Below, one piece after another: positions 1-6,335 of a stretch of DNA of 7,317 bases (the stretch's first letter is position 1; the number at the start of each line of letters is the position of its first letter). Made by a program: the position numbers and the translations under genes. Location of the stretch: NCBI GenBank assembly GCA_015485755.1, contig WFTD01000116.1:1-7317 (forward strand), read 5' to 3'. The stretch is from Patescibacteria group bacterium. GTDB taxonomy: Bacteria > Patescibacteriota > Patescibacteriia > S139-126. The notes beneath the pieces are model-generated. The model was not told the DNA's origin, searched no databases, and saw nothing but the letters and a program-made list of their open reading frames with translations.

Positions 1-1
1 G

Positions 2-142
2 AACAGCGCTATTCAATGCTTCCTAATTTTGCCCCAAGAGGAAGAATTAAAGCAAAGTGATATAAGCATTTTGCAATCTTTGGTGGATCAAGCCCAAATT
101 TTATACCAATATTTATTTTTCCACAAACTAGCAAGTGTTTAA
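2..142 (+). CDS. C-terminal fragment of an unidentified protein, possibly GAF-like (5' end outside window)
   Basis: Reading from base 2, the frame stays open for 46 codons and stops at TAA 140-142, only 15 bases before the ATPase start. The residues include LKQSDISILQSLVDQAQ and then a hydrophobic stretch ending in FFHKLASV. The pattern of an acidic residue, a hydrophobic helix, Q-A, then an aromatic/leucine-rich end resembles the last helix of GAF sensory domains (typically F-S-x-x-D-x-x-x-L-x-x-L-A-x-Q-A). That resemblance is from memory and weak over so few residues. A kinase with a GAF domain would normally continue into HisKA/HATPase modules, and this one stops. The close spacing suggests it may be co-transcribed with the ATPase. 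Reading frame 1 is also open to base 60, but it is shorter and leaves a larger gap, so it is less likely. Confidence 0.5.
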   Translation, partial: NSAIQCFLILPQEEELKQSDISILQSLVDQAQILYQYLFFHKLASV

Positions 143-157
143 TAATTAATAAGTATT

Positions 158-2461
158 ATGAATAATCACAATCACAACCATAACCACAACCATCATCATG
201 GGTCGGGCGATAAAAATAATAGCCATGATTGTTGTTCTGGCCATCAGGACAATCACTCTGTTGCTACCCCAAGCAAAGGCGGCAAAATCGTCTATACCTG
301 CCCTATGCACCCTGAAGTGAAACAGGACAAAGAAGGTATGTGCCCTGAATGCGGTATGCAGCTTGTGCCGGAGGAGGTCAAAACAAAAATCGTCTATACC
401 TGCCCTATGCACCCTGAAGTGAAACAGGACAAAGAAGGTATGTGCCCTGAATGCGGTATGCAGCTTGTGCCGGAGGAGGTGAGCATTGACGCTGAGCATG
501 ATAAGCACAAAGGTCACAGTACCAATATTTTTAAGGTTAAATTTTGGGTTAGTTTTATTTTGAGTATTCCCATTGTTATTTATTCAGATATAACCCAACA
601 ATTGCTTGATTTTACTCCTCCCCAGTTTCCAGGGTCACAGTTTTTGCCTTTGGTACTGGCTTCAATTATCTTCTTTTATGGCGGTTGGTTGTTTATTGCC
701 AGCGCTGTTAGAGAGCTTAGAGCAAAAATGCCAGGTATGATGACTTTGATAGCTTTGGCTATTTCAGTTGCTTATGTGTATAGCATTTATGTTGTTATTA
801 GCGGCAGCGGCAGGGATTTGTTTTGGGAGTTGGCAACTTTGATCACAGTGATGTTATTGGGGCACTGGCTTGAGATGAGAGCGGTAAAAGGAGCGCAGGG
901 AGCTTTGCAGGAGCTGTCAAAACTATTGCCGGACAAGGCCGAGGTTGAGAGGGACGGCAAGGTGGTTGAGATTAGTATCAGTGAATTGCGGGAGGGTGAT
1001 ATTGTTATAGTTAAGCCAGGCGGCAGAGTACCGGCTGACGGTGTGGTTGTTTCTGGCGAATCTGAAGTTGATGAATCAATAGTAACTGGCGAGTCAAAAC
1101 CAGTAATGAAGCAAACCAATGATAAGGTAATAGCTGGAACTATTAATGGTGACGGTTTGCTCAAGGTTAAAGTTGATAAAATTGGCGATGATACTTTTTT
1201 GGCTCATGTGATGAAATTGGTAGCAGAAGCCCAGGCATCAAAATCAAAATTGCAATTGTTGTCAGATAAAGCCGCTTTCTTTTTGACCGTAGTTGCAGTA
1301 GTAGTTGGTGGGGTCACTTTTGCGGCTTGGCTTGCGGCTGGTGATTTTGCTTTTGCTATTGAAAGGACTGTGGCAGTGCTGGTAATTGCTTGTCCCCATG
1401 CTTTAGGACTTGCTATACCTTTGGTGGCTTCAATTTCAACCACCATGGCCGCCCGTAACGGTTTTTTGGTCAAGCAAAGGTTAGCTTTGGAGGCGGCTCG
1501 TAATATTGACATTGTTTTGTTTGATAAGACCGGCACTTTAACCAAGGGAGAATTTGGCATTGCTGACATATTAACAATGTCTGATTATGACAAAAATACA
1601 GTTATTCAACTAGCAGCGTCTGTGAATAGTTATTCTGAACATCCTTTAGCCAAAGCAATGGTAAAATATGCTAAAGAAAATAACATTGATTTGGTTGAAG
1701 TGACTGATTTTCAGCGCATTCCAGGCAAAGGTGCAAGAGCATTTTGGCAAAACAAGGAAATTGTGGTTGGCAGTCCAACTTTACTTAAAGAAAAAGGACT
1801 TAGTTTGCCCGATGGCTTGTCTCAATCTGTTTCAAAATTGTTAGACCAAGGCAAGACAGTTGTGTATGTATTTGTAGGAAATGATTTGATTGGCGCTATT
1901 GCTTTGGCTGATGTTATTAGGCCTGAGTCCAAAGAGGCGATTGACGCTTTGCATGCTATGGGAATAAAGACAGCAATGATTACTGGAGATGATGAGCCAG
2001 TGGCTCGTTGGGTGGCCGGTGAGTTGAATTTAGATGAATATTTTGCCCGCGTTTTGCCGGAAGATAAAGTCAATAAAGTGAAAGAATTGCAAAATAGAGG
2101 ATTGAAGGTGGCAATGGTGGGTGATGGGGTGAATGATGCGCCAGCTTTAATGCAGGCTGATTTAGGGATTGCCATTGGCGCTGGCACTAATGTGGCGATA
2201 GAGTCAGCCGGAATTATTTTAGTCAAAAATGATCCGCGCGATATTGTTAGAATTATTCGTTTGTCAAATTTAACTTACAAAAAGATGATCCAAAATTTAT
2301 GGTGGGCCGCAGGTTATAATATTGTCGCCATACCGCTAGCAGCTGGAATTTTGGCTAAACAGGGAATCTTACTCCAACCAGCCGCAGCTGCAATTTTGAT
2401 GTCTTTGTCCACTGTGATTGTGGCGGCCAATGCAGTTTTGCTTAAACGCAAAAAGTTATAA
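158..2461 (+). CDS. copB: P1B-3-type (CopB-like) copper/silver-translocating P-type ATPase
   Basis: This 767-residue inner-membrane pump couples ATP hydrolysis to heavy-metal export. Seen in order: a His/Asn-rich tail (4-14); a Cys pair (25-26); two identical heavy-metal-binding modules (about 43-73 and 77-107) with CPMHPEV and CPECGM motifs; transmembrane helices near 128-143, 162-183, 195-215 and 221-240; the actuator TGES loop (310-313); helix 6 with CPH (412-414); the phosphorylated Asp456 in DKTGTLT; the SEHP nucleotide-binding motif (493-496); and the GDGVND hinge (655-660). Helix 7 has N-x5-GYN-x4-P (713-726) and helix 8 has MSLSTVIVAANA (748-759). CPH with these helix 7/8 signatures defines subgroup P1B-3, known for Cu+/Cu2+/Ag+ transport, rather than the CPC-type CopA. 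The ATG at 158 is the natural start because the His tail follows directly, but no good Shine-Dalgarno is visible. It sits 15 bases after the preceding gene and is closed by the terminator at 2497. It appears intact. Confidence 0.96.
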   Translation: MNNHNHNHNHNHHHGSGDKNNSHDCCSGHQDNHSVATPSKGGKIVYTCPMHPEVKQDKEGMCPECGMQLVPEEVKTKIVYTCPMHPEVKQDKEGMCPECGMQLVPEEVSIDAEHDKHKGHSTNIFKVKFWVSFILSIPIVIYSDITQQLLDFTPPQFPGSQFLPLVLASIIFFYGGWLFIASAVRELRAKMPGMMTLIALAISVAYVYSIYVVISGSGRDLFWELATLITVMLLGHWLEMRAVKGAQGALQELSKLLPDKAEVERDGKVVEISISELREGDIVIVKPGGRVPADGVVVSGESEVDESIVTGESKPVMKQTNDKVIAGTINGDGLLKVKVDKIGDDTFLAHVMKLVAEAQASKSKLQLLSDKAAFFLTVVAVVVGGVTFAAWLAAGDFAFAIERTVAVLVIACPHALGLAIPLVASISTTMAARNGFLVKQRLALEAARNIDIVLFDKTGTLTKGEFGIADILTMSDYDKNTVIQLAASVNSYSEHPLAKAMVKYAKENNIDLVEVTDFQRIPGKGARAFWQNKEIVVGSPTLLKEKGLSLPDGLSQSVSKLLDQGKTVVYVFVGNDLIGAIALADVIRPESKEAIDALHAMGIKTAMITGDDEPVARWVAGELNLDEYFARVLPEDKVNKVKELQNRGLKVAMVGDGVNDAPALMQADLGIAIGAGTNVAIESAGIILVKNDPRDIVRIIRLSNLTYKKMIQNLWWAAGYNIVAIPLAAGILAKQGILLQPAAAAILMSLSTVIVAANAVLLKRKKL
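167..199 (+). repeat. Low-complexity CAY/AAY codon run encoding the His/Asn metal-binding tail
   Basis: Alternating His (CAC/CAT) and Asn (AAC/AAT) codons encode residues 4-14 of the ATPase and end in three consecutive His codons. Such His-rich tails are common at the N-termini of CopB-type ATPases and can bind Cu or other transition metals. The alternating codons mix CAC/CAT and AAC/AAT, so this is not a pure microsatellite, but slippage could change its length between strains. Confidence 0.75.
284..480 (+). repeat. Perfect 95-bp tandem duplication, two copies of the heavy-metal-binding module
   Basis: Bases 284-378 and 386-480 are identical over 95 bp and are separated by 7 bp (379-385). 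The period is 102 bp, exactly 34 codons, so the frame is kept. Each copy encodes one small metal-binding module: YTCPMHPEV, then a short linker, then CPECGMQLVPEE. Each copy contributes three Cys (CP, CPEC) plus His and Met as possible metal ligands. There are no silent differences at all between copies, which points to a very recent duplication, ongoing gene conversion, or a sequencing/assembly artefact. Confidence 0.95.
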
Positions 2462-2496
2462 GATCGCAGACAATCAATCAACCAGGCTTTTGCAAG

Positions 2497-2520
2497 TCCC
2501 AACTTTTTAGTTGGGATTTT
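2497..2520 (+). terminator. Rho-independent terminator after the ATPase gene
   Basis: A perfect 8-bp stem (TCCCAACT 2497-2504 with AGTTGGGA 2509-2516) closes a TTTT loop and is followed directly by TTTT (2517-2520), then GCTTGTTTT. It lies 36 bases after the ATPase stop codon and fits an intrinsic terminator for that transcript. Confidence 0.88.
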
Positions 2521-2541
2521 GCTTGTTTTGCAATAAAATTA

Positions 2542-2570
2542 TTGACAAAATTTAAAAATTACAGTAATGT
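2542..2570 (+). promoter_or_regulatory. Putative sigma70-type promoter for the 117-residue membrane protein
   Basis: A perfect TTGACA -35 box (2542-2547) is followed after 17 bases by TAATGT (2565-2570), a weak -10 box matching the TATAAT consensus at three of six positions. It sits directly after the ATPase terminator and about 60 bases upstream of the 2633 start codon. Transcription would start near 2577 and give a leader of about 55 bases. The -35 box is convincing and the -10 box is only moderate. Confidence 0.5.
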
Positions 2571-2618
2571 TATTCAAATATTAAAAAAGTTAACAAAAAG
2601 CACATTGAAATTAACATT

Positions 2619-2624
2619 AGGAGG
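2619..2624 (+). promoter_or_regulatory. Strong Shine-Dalgarno site (AGGAGG) fixing the start at 2633
   Basis: A full AGGAGG lies 8 bases upstream of ATG 2633. It decides the start codon of the short membrane protein. It is the only consensus-strength ribosome-binding site seen upstream of any gene in this window. Confidence 0.88.
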
Positions 2625-2632
2625 ACTTTATT

Positions 2633-2986
2633 ATGCAGCAGCCAATTTGTTCAATGGCATTTCCTTGGCACATCGTTTTATTGCTTGGGTCTATTGTGTT
2701 TATGGTTGTTTCAAACATTCTTTTTGTTAAGTATAACAGAAGTGATTATTTTACTCTTGTTTCGGTTGAGATTTCCGTTGCCCTTGTCATTTCTGCTTTT
2801 TTTATGGCTCTAGCCGCTCAGGCTGTGCTTGCTGCCATTGTTATTGTTATTGTTTCTTTGTTTGCTGCTTTTGCTGACATTTTTATTTGGACCTTTTTTA
2901 CTAGAGATAAAAATAGTAAAAAACCATTTTATGTTTATATTACCGGATATTACCTGTTAGCGATAACTGCTTTTTTATTTATGTAA
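2633..2986 (+). CDS. Small hydrophobic membrane protein of unknown function (117 aa)
   Basis: I do not recognise this family. The product is almost entirely hydrophobic, with about four predicted membrane helices (roughly residues 9-30, 40-60, 62-90 and 98-117). A short charged loop (TRDKNSKKP, about 90-98) separates the last two helices. Cys6 near the N-terminus is not preceded by a lipobox-like signal, so a lipoprotein is unlikely. No conserved catalytic or metal-binding motif is apparent. The start is well supported by AGGAGG at 2619. The gene stands alone: a terminator and promoter lie upstream, and another terminator lies 10 bases after its stop. That argues for independent expression rather than membership of either neighbouring operon. 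The strong ribosome-binding site and own promoter make it a real gene despite its unknown function. Confidence 0.82.
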   Translation: MQQPICSMAFPWHIVLLLGSIVFMVVSNILFVKYNRSDYFTLVSVEISVALVISAFFMALAAQAVLAAIVIVIVSLFAAFADIFIWTFFTRDKNSKKPFYVYITGYYLLAITAFLFM

Positions 2987-2995
2987 AATAATTTG

Positions 2996-3029
2996 ACCTT
3001 AGGCCTTAAAAATGGTCTAAGGTTTTTTT
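2996..3029 (+). terminator. Rho-independent terminator after the 117-residue membrane protein
   Basis: A 9-bp stem, CCTTAGGCC (2997-3005) pairing with GGTCTAAGG (3014-3022) through one G-U pair, closes an 8-base loop and runs into seven Ts (3023-3029). A2996 can extend the stem by pairing with the first T. It lies 10 bases after the stop codon at 2986. Confidence 0.92.
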
Positions 3030-3093
3030 ATGCCTATTTTATTATTGCCTTGCTTGAAAGATATATTTGTTTTTGGGAAGCTTTGAGTTTGCC

Positions 3094-3122
3094 TTGACTT
3101 TTTTTGTTGTTAATGCTATAGT
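3094..3122 (+). promoter_or_regulatory. Strong sigma70-type promoter for the polysaccharide cassette
   Basis: TTGACT (3094-3099) and TATAGT (3117-3122) each match consensus at five of six positions and are separated by exactly 17 bases. TGC directly before the -10 box makes it an extended -10 promoter. The expected transcription start is near 3129, leaving a leader of only about 19 bases before ATG 3148. No terminator is seen between this site and 6310, so it probably drives all three overlapping genes. Confidence 0.8.
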
Positions 3123-3147
3123 TTGGTGTTCTTAAAGTAGATAATTT

Positions 3148-4173
3148 ATGAAAATATCTCTATTGGTCCCTGCTTATAATGAAGAAAAAACAATCAGGCA
3201 ATGCCTTTTGTCTTATCTAAATCAGTCCAGGCCTTTTGATCAGATTGTAGTTGTGGATGATTGTAGCACTGACAAAACTCCTAATATTTTGGCTGAATTT
3301 GCAGATAGGATTAAAGTTGTGCGCACCCCCAAACAAAGCGGCAATAAAAGCAGAGCCCAAGAGTTTGGCTTGCAGTTTATTGACGGTGATATTTTTGTGA
3401 TGACCGATGCTGACACTATTTTAGATCGTGATTTTGTCAAAAATATTTTGCCTTATTTTAGCAATCCAAGAGTTGCGGCAGTAGCTGGTTATGTGAAGTC
3501 ATTGCCTTATAACACCCTCACCGCCTGTCGGGAGATTGATTATTTCGTTGGCCAAAAGTTACACAAACGGGCGGCTGTGTCTTTGCACTCTGTTTATATA
3601 ATACCAGGTTGCGCAGCTGCTTTTCGTACAGATGTATTCAAAAGCAATATAAAATTTAGCCATGATACTCTAACTGAGGATTTGGATTTTACTTATACTT
3701 TGTACAAATTGGGGTTTGCTATTCGTTTTGCTGATAAGGCAATTTCCTTTACTCAAGATCCGCCCAACTTACCCTCTTATATTAGGCAGATGAAACGGTG
3801 GTATACAGGCGGTTGGCAAAATTTATTTAAGCATCTGAGCATTTTCACTACCCCCGCCTCTGCCTTGGAGTTGTCATTGTTGTACTTGGAAAATTTGTCA
3901 TTAGCTTTGCTTTTGTTTGTTTTGCCCATAGTAAATTTGTCATGGTTTTTGTCTTTTATTTTGATTGATTTTTTGGTAGCGGTTGCCTTGGGCGCTTATG
4001 TTGCTTGGCAAGAAAAGAGAAGGGATATCTTGTTTGCTGCCCCGGTGTATTTATTTATATCTTTGTTAAATTTATTTTTGTTTTTATCTACTTTTGTCAA
4101 AGTTGTCTCACAGCGAAATAAACAAATCAGCTGGAGTTTTGTTGATCGGGTTATAATTAAGCAAAAATTATGA
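3148..4173 (+). CDS. Family 2 glycosyltransferase, processive type, membrane-bound
   Basis: This 341-residue GT2 enzyme should polymerise or transfer sugars from a nucleotide-sugar donor at the cytoplasmic face of the membrane. Visible motifs are VPAYNEE (7-13); Asp37-Asp38 in VVVDDCS (nucleotide binding); DAD (87-89, metal-coordinating DXD); TED (176-178, catalytic base region); and QMKRW (214-218), the QxxRW motif of processive synthases such as cellulose, hyaluronan and poly-GlcNAc synthases. About three membrane helices follow (near 240-262, 264-286 and 294-319). Unlike PgaC/IcaA there is no N-terminal membrane segment. The polymer cannot be told from the sequence. The start at 3148 fits the promoter, although the upstream ribosome-binding site is weak. 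Its stop overlaps the next gene's start by 4 bases (ATGA), implying translational coupling with the deacetylase-like protein. It could instead be a non-polymerising GT2, but QxxRW argues against that. Confidence 0.93.
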   Translation: MKISLLVPAYNEEKTIRQCLLSYLNQSRPFDQIVVVDDCSTDKTPNILAEFADRIKVVRTPKQSGNKSRAQEFGLQFIDGDIFVMTDADTILDRDFVKNILPYFSNPRVAAVAGYVKSLPYNTLTACREIDYFVGQKLHKRAAVSLHSVYIIPGCAAAFRTDVFKSNIKFSHDTLTEDLDFTYTLYKLGFAIRFADKAISFTQDPPNLPSYIRQMKRWYTGGWQNLFKHLSIFTTPASALELSLLYLENLSLALLLFVLPIVNLSWFLSFILIDFLVAVALGAYVAWQEKRRDILFAAPVYLFISLLNLFLFLSTFVKVVSQRNKQISWSFVDRVIIKQKL

Positions 4174-5171
4174 TTAGGCCATTTTTGGGAATTATTTTTT
4201 TGGTGAATTTGTTGATTTTGATATTCAATAAGATTGGTTTATTGCCAAGAAAATTGGCATTGGTTATGCGTCGCCGTTATTTATTTTTGTCAATTATTGT
4301 GGTGGCCTTTATTTTGTCATCAATTGTTTATATGTTGATAGGAATAATAACATTGGCGGCAGTTGATAATTCATCTAATTTTTACCATTTGTCATCGCTA
4401 TTGCCTTGCCAAACTCCTGCCCAGGCCCAAGTTGAGCCTGGGTTTAGGGTGGTGGTGAGGATTGACGATATTCAAGCCCAAGCGATGACCGAAACTACCT
4501 TGGCTATGCTGGATGAGGCCTACCAACGCCAAATTCCACTGGTTTTAGGCGTTATTCCAAAAGATTTAGACAAGGATCAGCGCCTGGTTAGTATGTTAAA
4601 AAGGTATCAATGCAATTTGGAAATAGCTTTGCACGGTTGGTATAATTCTGTTAATGGCAATTATGAATTGGCTGAATTTGGCAATCTTGATTTTACTGAA
4701 GCCAAGCAAAGAATTGAGCGGGGCAGGCAGGTTTTGCAAAAGTTATTGGGGGTTGATTTGGTAACTTTTATTCCGCCCAATAACCATTATTCTTATGAAA
4801 CAGCTTTGGCTTTGGCAAGGGTGGGCGTGCCGGTTGTTAGCAGTGAGGGAAATGCTTATTTTGACTACAATGCTTCAACTTTTGATTTTGACAAAGATGA
4901 ATTAGAGCCAGTTGAGCATGTTATTAAGGATTGTTACCGCGGTTACCAGGAAAGAGGTTTATGTGTAATTATGTTACACCCTCAAGATTTTATGACAAAC
5001 AACAAGCATGATGAAGCTAAGTTTTCTAATTACATTTATTTGTTGGATGGTTTGCAAAAGTTAAACGCTCAGTTTGTTACATTTTCTGACCTAATTGTTT
5101 TAAATCCAGAATTGTCCTATCTTTATATTAAAGATTTATATAAGGACAACCTAGATAAAACAGCTCAATGA
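4170..5171 (+). CDS. Membrane-anchored polysaccharide-deacetylase-like protein (CE4/DUF2334-like)
   Basis: This 333-residue protein has two N-terminal membrane helices (about 5-20 and 38-64) and then an extracytoplasmic domain from about residue 90. The domain follows the order of NodB/DUF2334-type deacetylases: RIDDIQ (97-102, metal-binding Asp pair on the first strand), LGVIP (126-130), ALHGW (153-157, with the motif-2 His155), FIPPNN (200-205, counterpart of the RPP motif) and MLHPQDF (268-274, counterpart of the late LxH motif). The family removes N- or O-acetyl groups from polysaccharides. Motif 2 normally has a second His three to five residues after the first, and here those positions are not His, so metal binding may be altered or activity lost. 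The gene overlaps both neighbours by ATGA and has no visible ribosome-binding site, so it probably depends on coupled translation. The fold assignment is fairly firm, the substrate is unknown and catalytic activity is uncertain. Confidence 0.8.
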   Translation: MIRPFLGIIFLVNLLILIFNKIGLLPRKLALVMRRRYLFLSIIVVAFILSSIVYMLIGIITLAAVDNSSNFYHLSSLLPCQTPAQAQVEPGFRVVVRIDDIQAQAMTETTLAMLDEAYQRQIPLVLGVIPKDLDKDQRLVSMLKRYQCNLEIALHGWYNSVNGNYELAEFGNLDFTEAKQRIERGRQVLQKLLGVDLVTFIPPNNHYSYETALALARVGVPVVSSEGNAYFDYNASTFDFDKDELEPVEHVIKDCYRGYQERGLCVIMLHPQDFMTNNKHDEAKFSNYIYLLDGLQKLNAQFVTFSDLIVLNPELSYLYIKDLYKDNLDKTAQ

Positions 5172-6310
5172 TTTATTTTCTTAAAAAGAAATTGAAAGGA
5201 GCAGTGTATTTTTTGGCCGGTGTTGTGATGGGCGTGGTTTTGGTTTTTCCCTGGATGTCTTTGCAAGGTCAGAGCCCTTTTAATCCAGCTTTGCGGGGTA
5301 TGGTGCTGCTACGAGTTGAGGACAAGGGGCAGGCTTGGTATGTTTATCCGGAAGATGGCAGAAGGTATTATTTGGGCAGGCCAATTGACGCTTGGCGGAT
5401 AATGACCAAATTGGGCCTTGGCATTAGCGATGCTGATTTAAAAAAAATACCGCTGGCAGAGGGTCAGTTTGATTTTCCCCCTTTGGGAAGAAATGGTAGG
5501 GTTGTTAAATTTATGAAATTGGTGCCAATTGATATTAGCGATAATGACCTTGATAGATTAGCTCAGGCCGGGATCAAAGTGGTTGGCGGATACCATGGTT
5601 TGGAGCAGGGAGCTGATAAAACTTTGGTTTGGTTGGACAGGCTAGAGCAAAGAGGGATGCAAGCAATTATAAATCTGGCCAATGAGTCTAGCTGGACAGA
5701 TCCAGATACAATTTATCCTGAATGGCAAAGTGATAAGGTGGTTGATTTTGTCAAAAAGATCCGCCACCATCCTGCTATTTGGGGGTATGATATATCAAAT
5801 GAGGCAGGAGAAAATTTAGTTAATGGTTACAAATACGGCCAGCGTATTACTTTGTCCCAACTGCGGCAGGCCGCGTCTGATGTTAGGCAGGCTGATCCGC
5901 AGCGTCCGTTACTGCTACGAATGCATTATTGGGATGATGAGGATGGAGATTTTGGCCCTGATAATCCTTTTGCCGCTGACTTGGTTGATGTGGTGATGCT
6001 CAATTTGTACAGCAATTATTCTTTGGACGGGAGAAAACCGTCTTTACCAAATATGATTGCTGACAGCGGCCAAAAGATTATTAATAAAATTAGGCAAGTT
6101 GATCCCAATGTTAAGATTTGGCTGGCGGTAGCTGCTTTCGCAGAAAAGCCTAAGTTTTTATTGCCTGCTAAGGCTGACTTAACCCGTGATGTTTCAGCTG
6201 CGCTCTTGCTTGACATTGATGGTTTGGGGTTTTATGGTTGGGGCAGCCCTCTTTATCATTGGTATTTGCCAAGGGATGCCGATTACCTTTTATCTGTGAT
6301 TGATAATTAG
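5168..6310 (+). CDS. Exported glycoside-hydrolase-like TIM barrel with patescibacterial N-terminal module
   Basis: This 380-residue protein begins with Lys-rich residues and one hydrophobic helix (about 12-30), acting as a signal anchor or signal peptide. Residues about 42-95 form a module with LLRVEDKGQAWYVYP, RRYYLGRP and GLGISDADLKKIP, which I recall as recurring in exported proteins of Patescibacteria. From about 115 to the end it resembles a clan GH-A (cellulase/mannanase-like) barrel. HHPAIWGYDISNEA (200-213) carries Asn211-Glu212, the expected acid/base on strand 4. Glu326 in AAFAEKP is a candidate nucleophile on strand 7. FYGWGSP (355-361) fits strand 8, where a substrate-stacking Trp is usual. 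It would cut or remodel a polysaccharide outside the membrane. Its ATG overlaps the deacetylase-like gene's stop (ATGA) and lacks a ribosome-binding site. Substrate is unknown, and the nucleophile assignment is inference. Confidence 0.82.
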   Translation: MIYFLKKKLKGAVYFLAGVVMGVVLVFPWMSLQGQSPFNPALRGMVLLRVEDKGQAWYVYPEDGRRYYLGRPIDAWRIMTKLGLGISDADLKKIPLAEGQFDFPPLGRNGRVVKFMKLVPIDISDNDLDRLAQAGIKVVGGYHGLEQGADKTLVWLDRLEQRGMQAIINLANESSWTDPDTIYPEWQSDKVVDFVKKIRHHPAIWGYDISNEAGENLVNGYKYGQRITLSQLRQAASDVRQADPQRPLLLRMHYWDDEDGDFGPDNPFAADLVDVVMLNLYSNYSLDGRKPSLPNMIADSGQKIINKIRQVDPNVKIWLAVAAFAEKPKFLLPAKADLTRDVSAALLLDIDGLGFYGWGSPLYHWYLPRDADYLLSVIDN

Positions 6311-6327
6311 CGCACTTTTGATATAAT
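6300..6327 (+). promoter_or_regulatory. Extended -10 promoter predicting a near-leaderless transcript
   Basis: A perfect TATAAT (6322-6327) is preceded by TGA (extended -10) and, 16 bases upstream, by TTGATA (6300-6305), a five-of-six match to the -35 consensus. The -35 box overlaps the last codons of the hydrolase gene. Initiation about 7 bases after the -10 box falls at 6334-6335, one or two bases before ATG 6336, so the mRNA would have essentially no leader. It probably also serves the MscS gene 5 bases downstream of the 79-residue gene. Confidence 0.72.
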
Positions 6328-6335
6328 AACCGTGT

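Noticed and set aside
1..60. Alternative frame-1 tail of an upstream gene ending at TGA 58-60
   Set aside because: It has only 19 codons, while frame 2 stays open to 142 and reaches close to the ATPase start. It cannot be fully excluded.
284..480. Direct repeat as a possible CRISPR array or mobile-element end
   Set aside because: There are only two copies, each 95 bp, with a 7-bp spacer, both in frame inside a protein domain. This is a coding duplication.
146..517. 123-codon minus-strand open frame containing a duplicated segment
   Set aside because: It is antisense to the ATPase N-terminus. Its internal repeat simply mirrors the tandem DNA duplication and its product looks like no protein family.
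787..2502. Several minus-strand open frames opposite the ATPase gene
   Set aside because: They lie opposite a complete, motif-rich gene, have low-complexity Ser/Thr/Ala-rich products and lack start signals.
2542..2730. 62-codon plus-strand open frame starting at a TTG
   Set aside because: It starts inside the -35 box, lacks a ribosome-binding site and overlaps the well-supported gene at 2633 in another frame.
4170..5171. Possible TGA recoding, as in Gracilibacteria/SR1
   Set aside because: TGA ends two genes exactly at ATGA overlaps followed by well-supported new genes, so it acts as a stop here.
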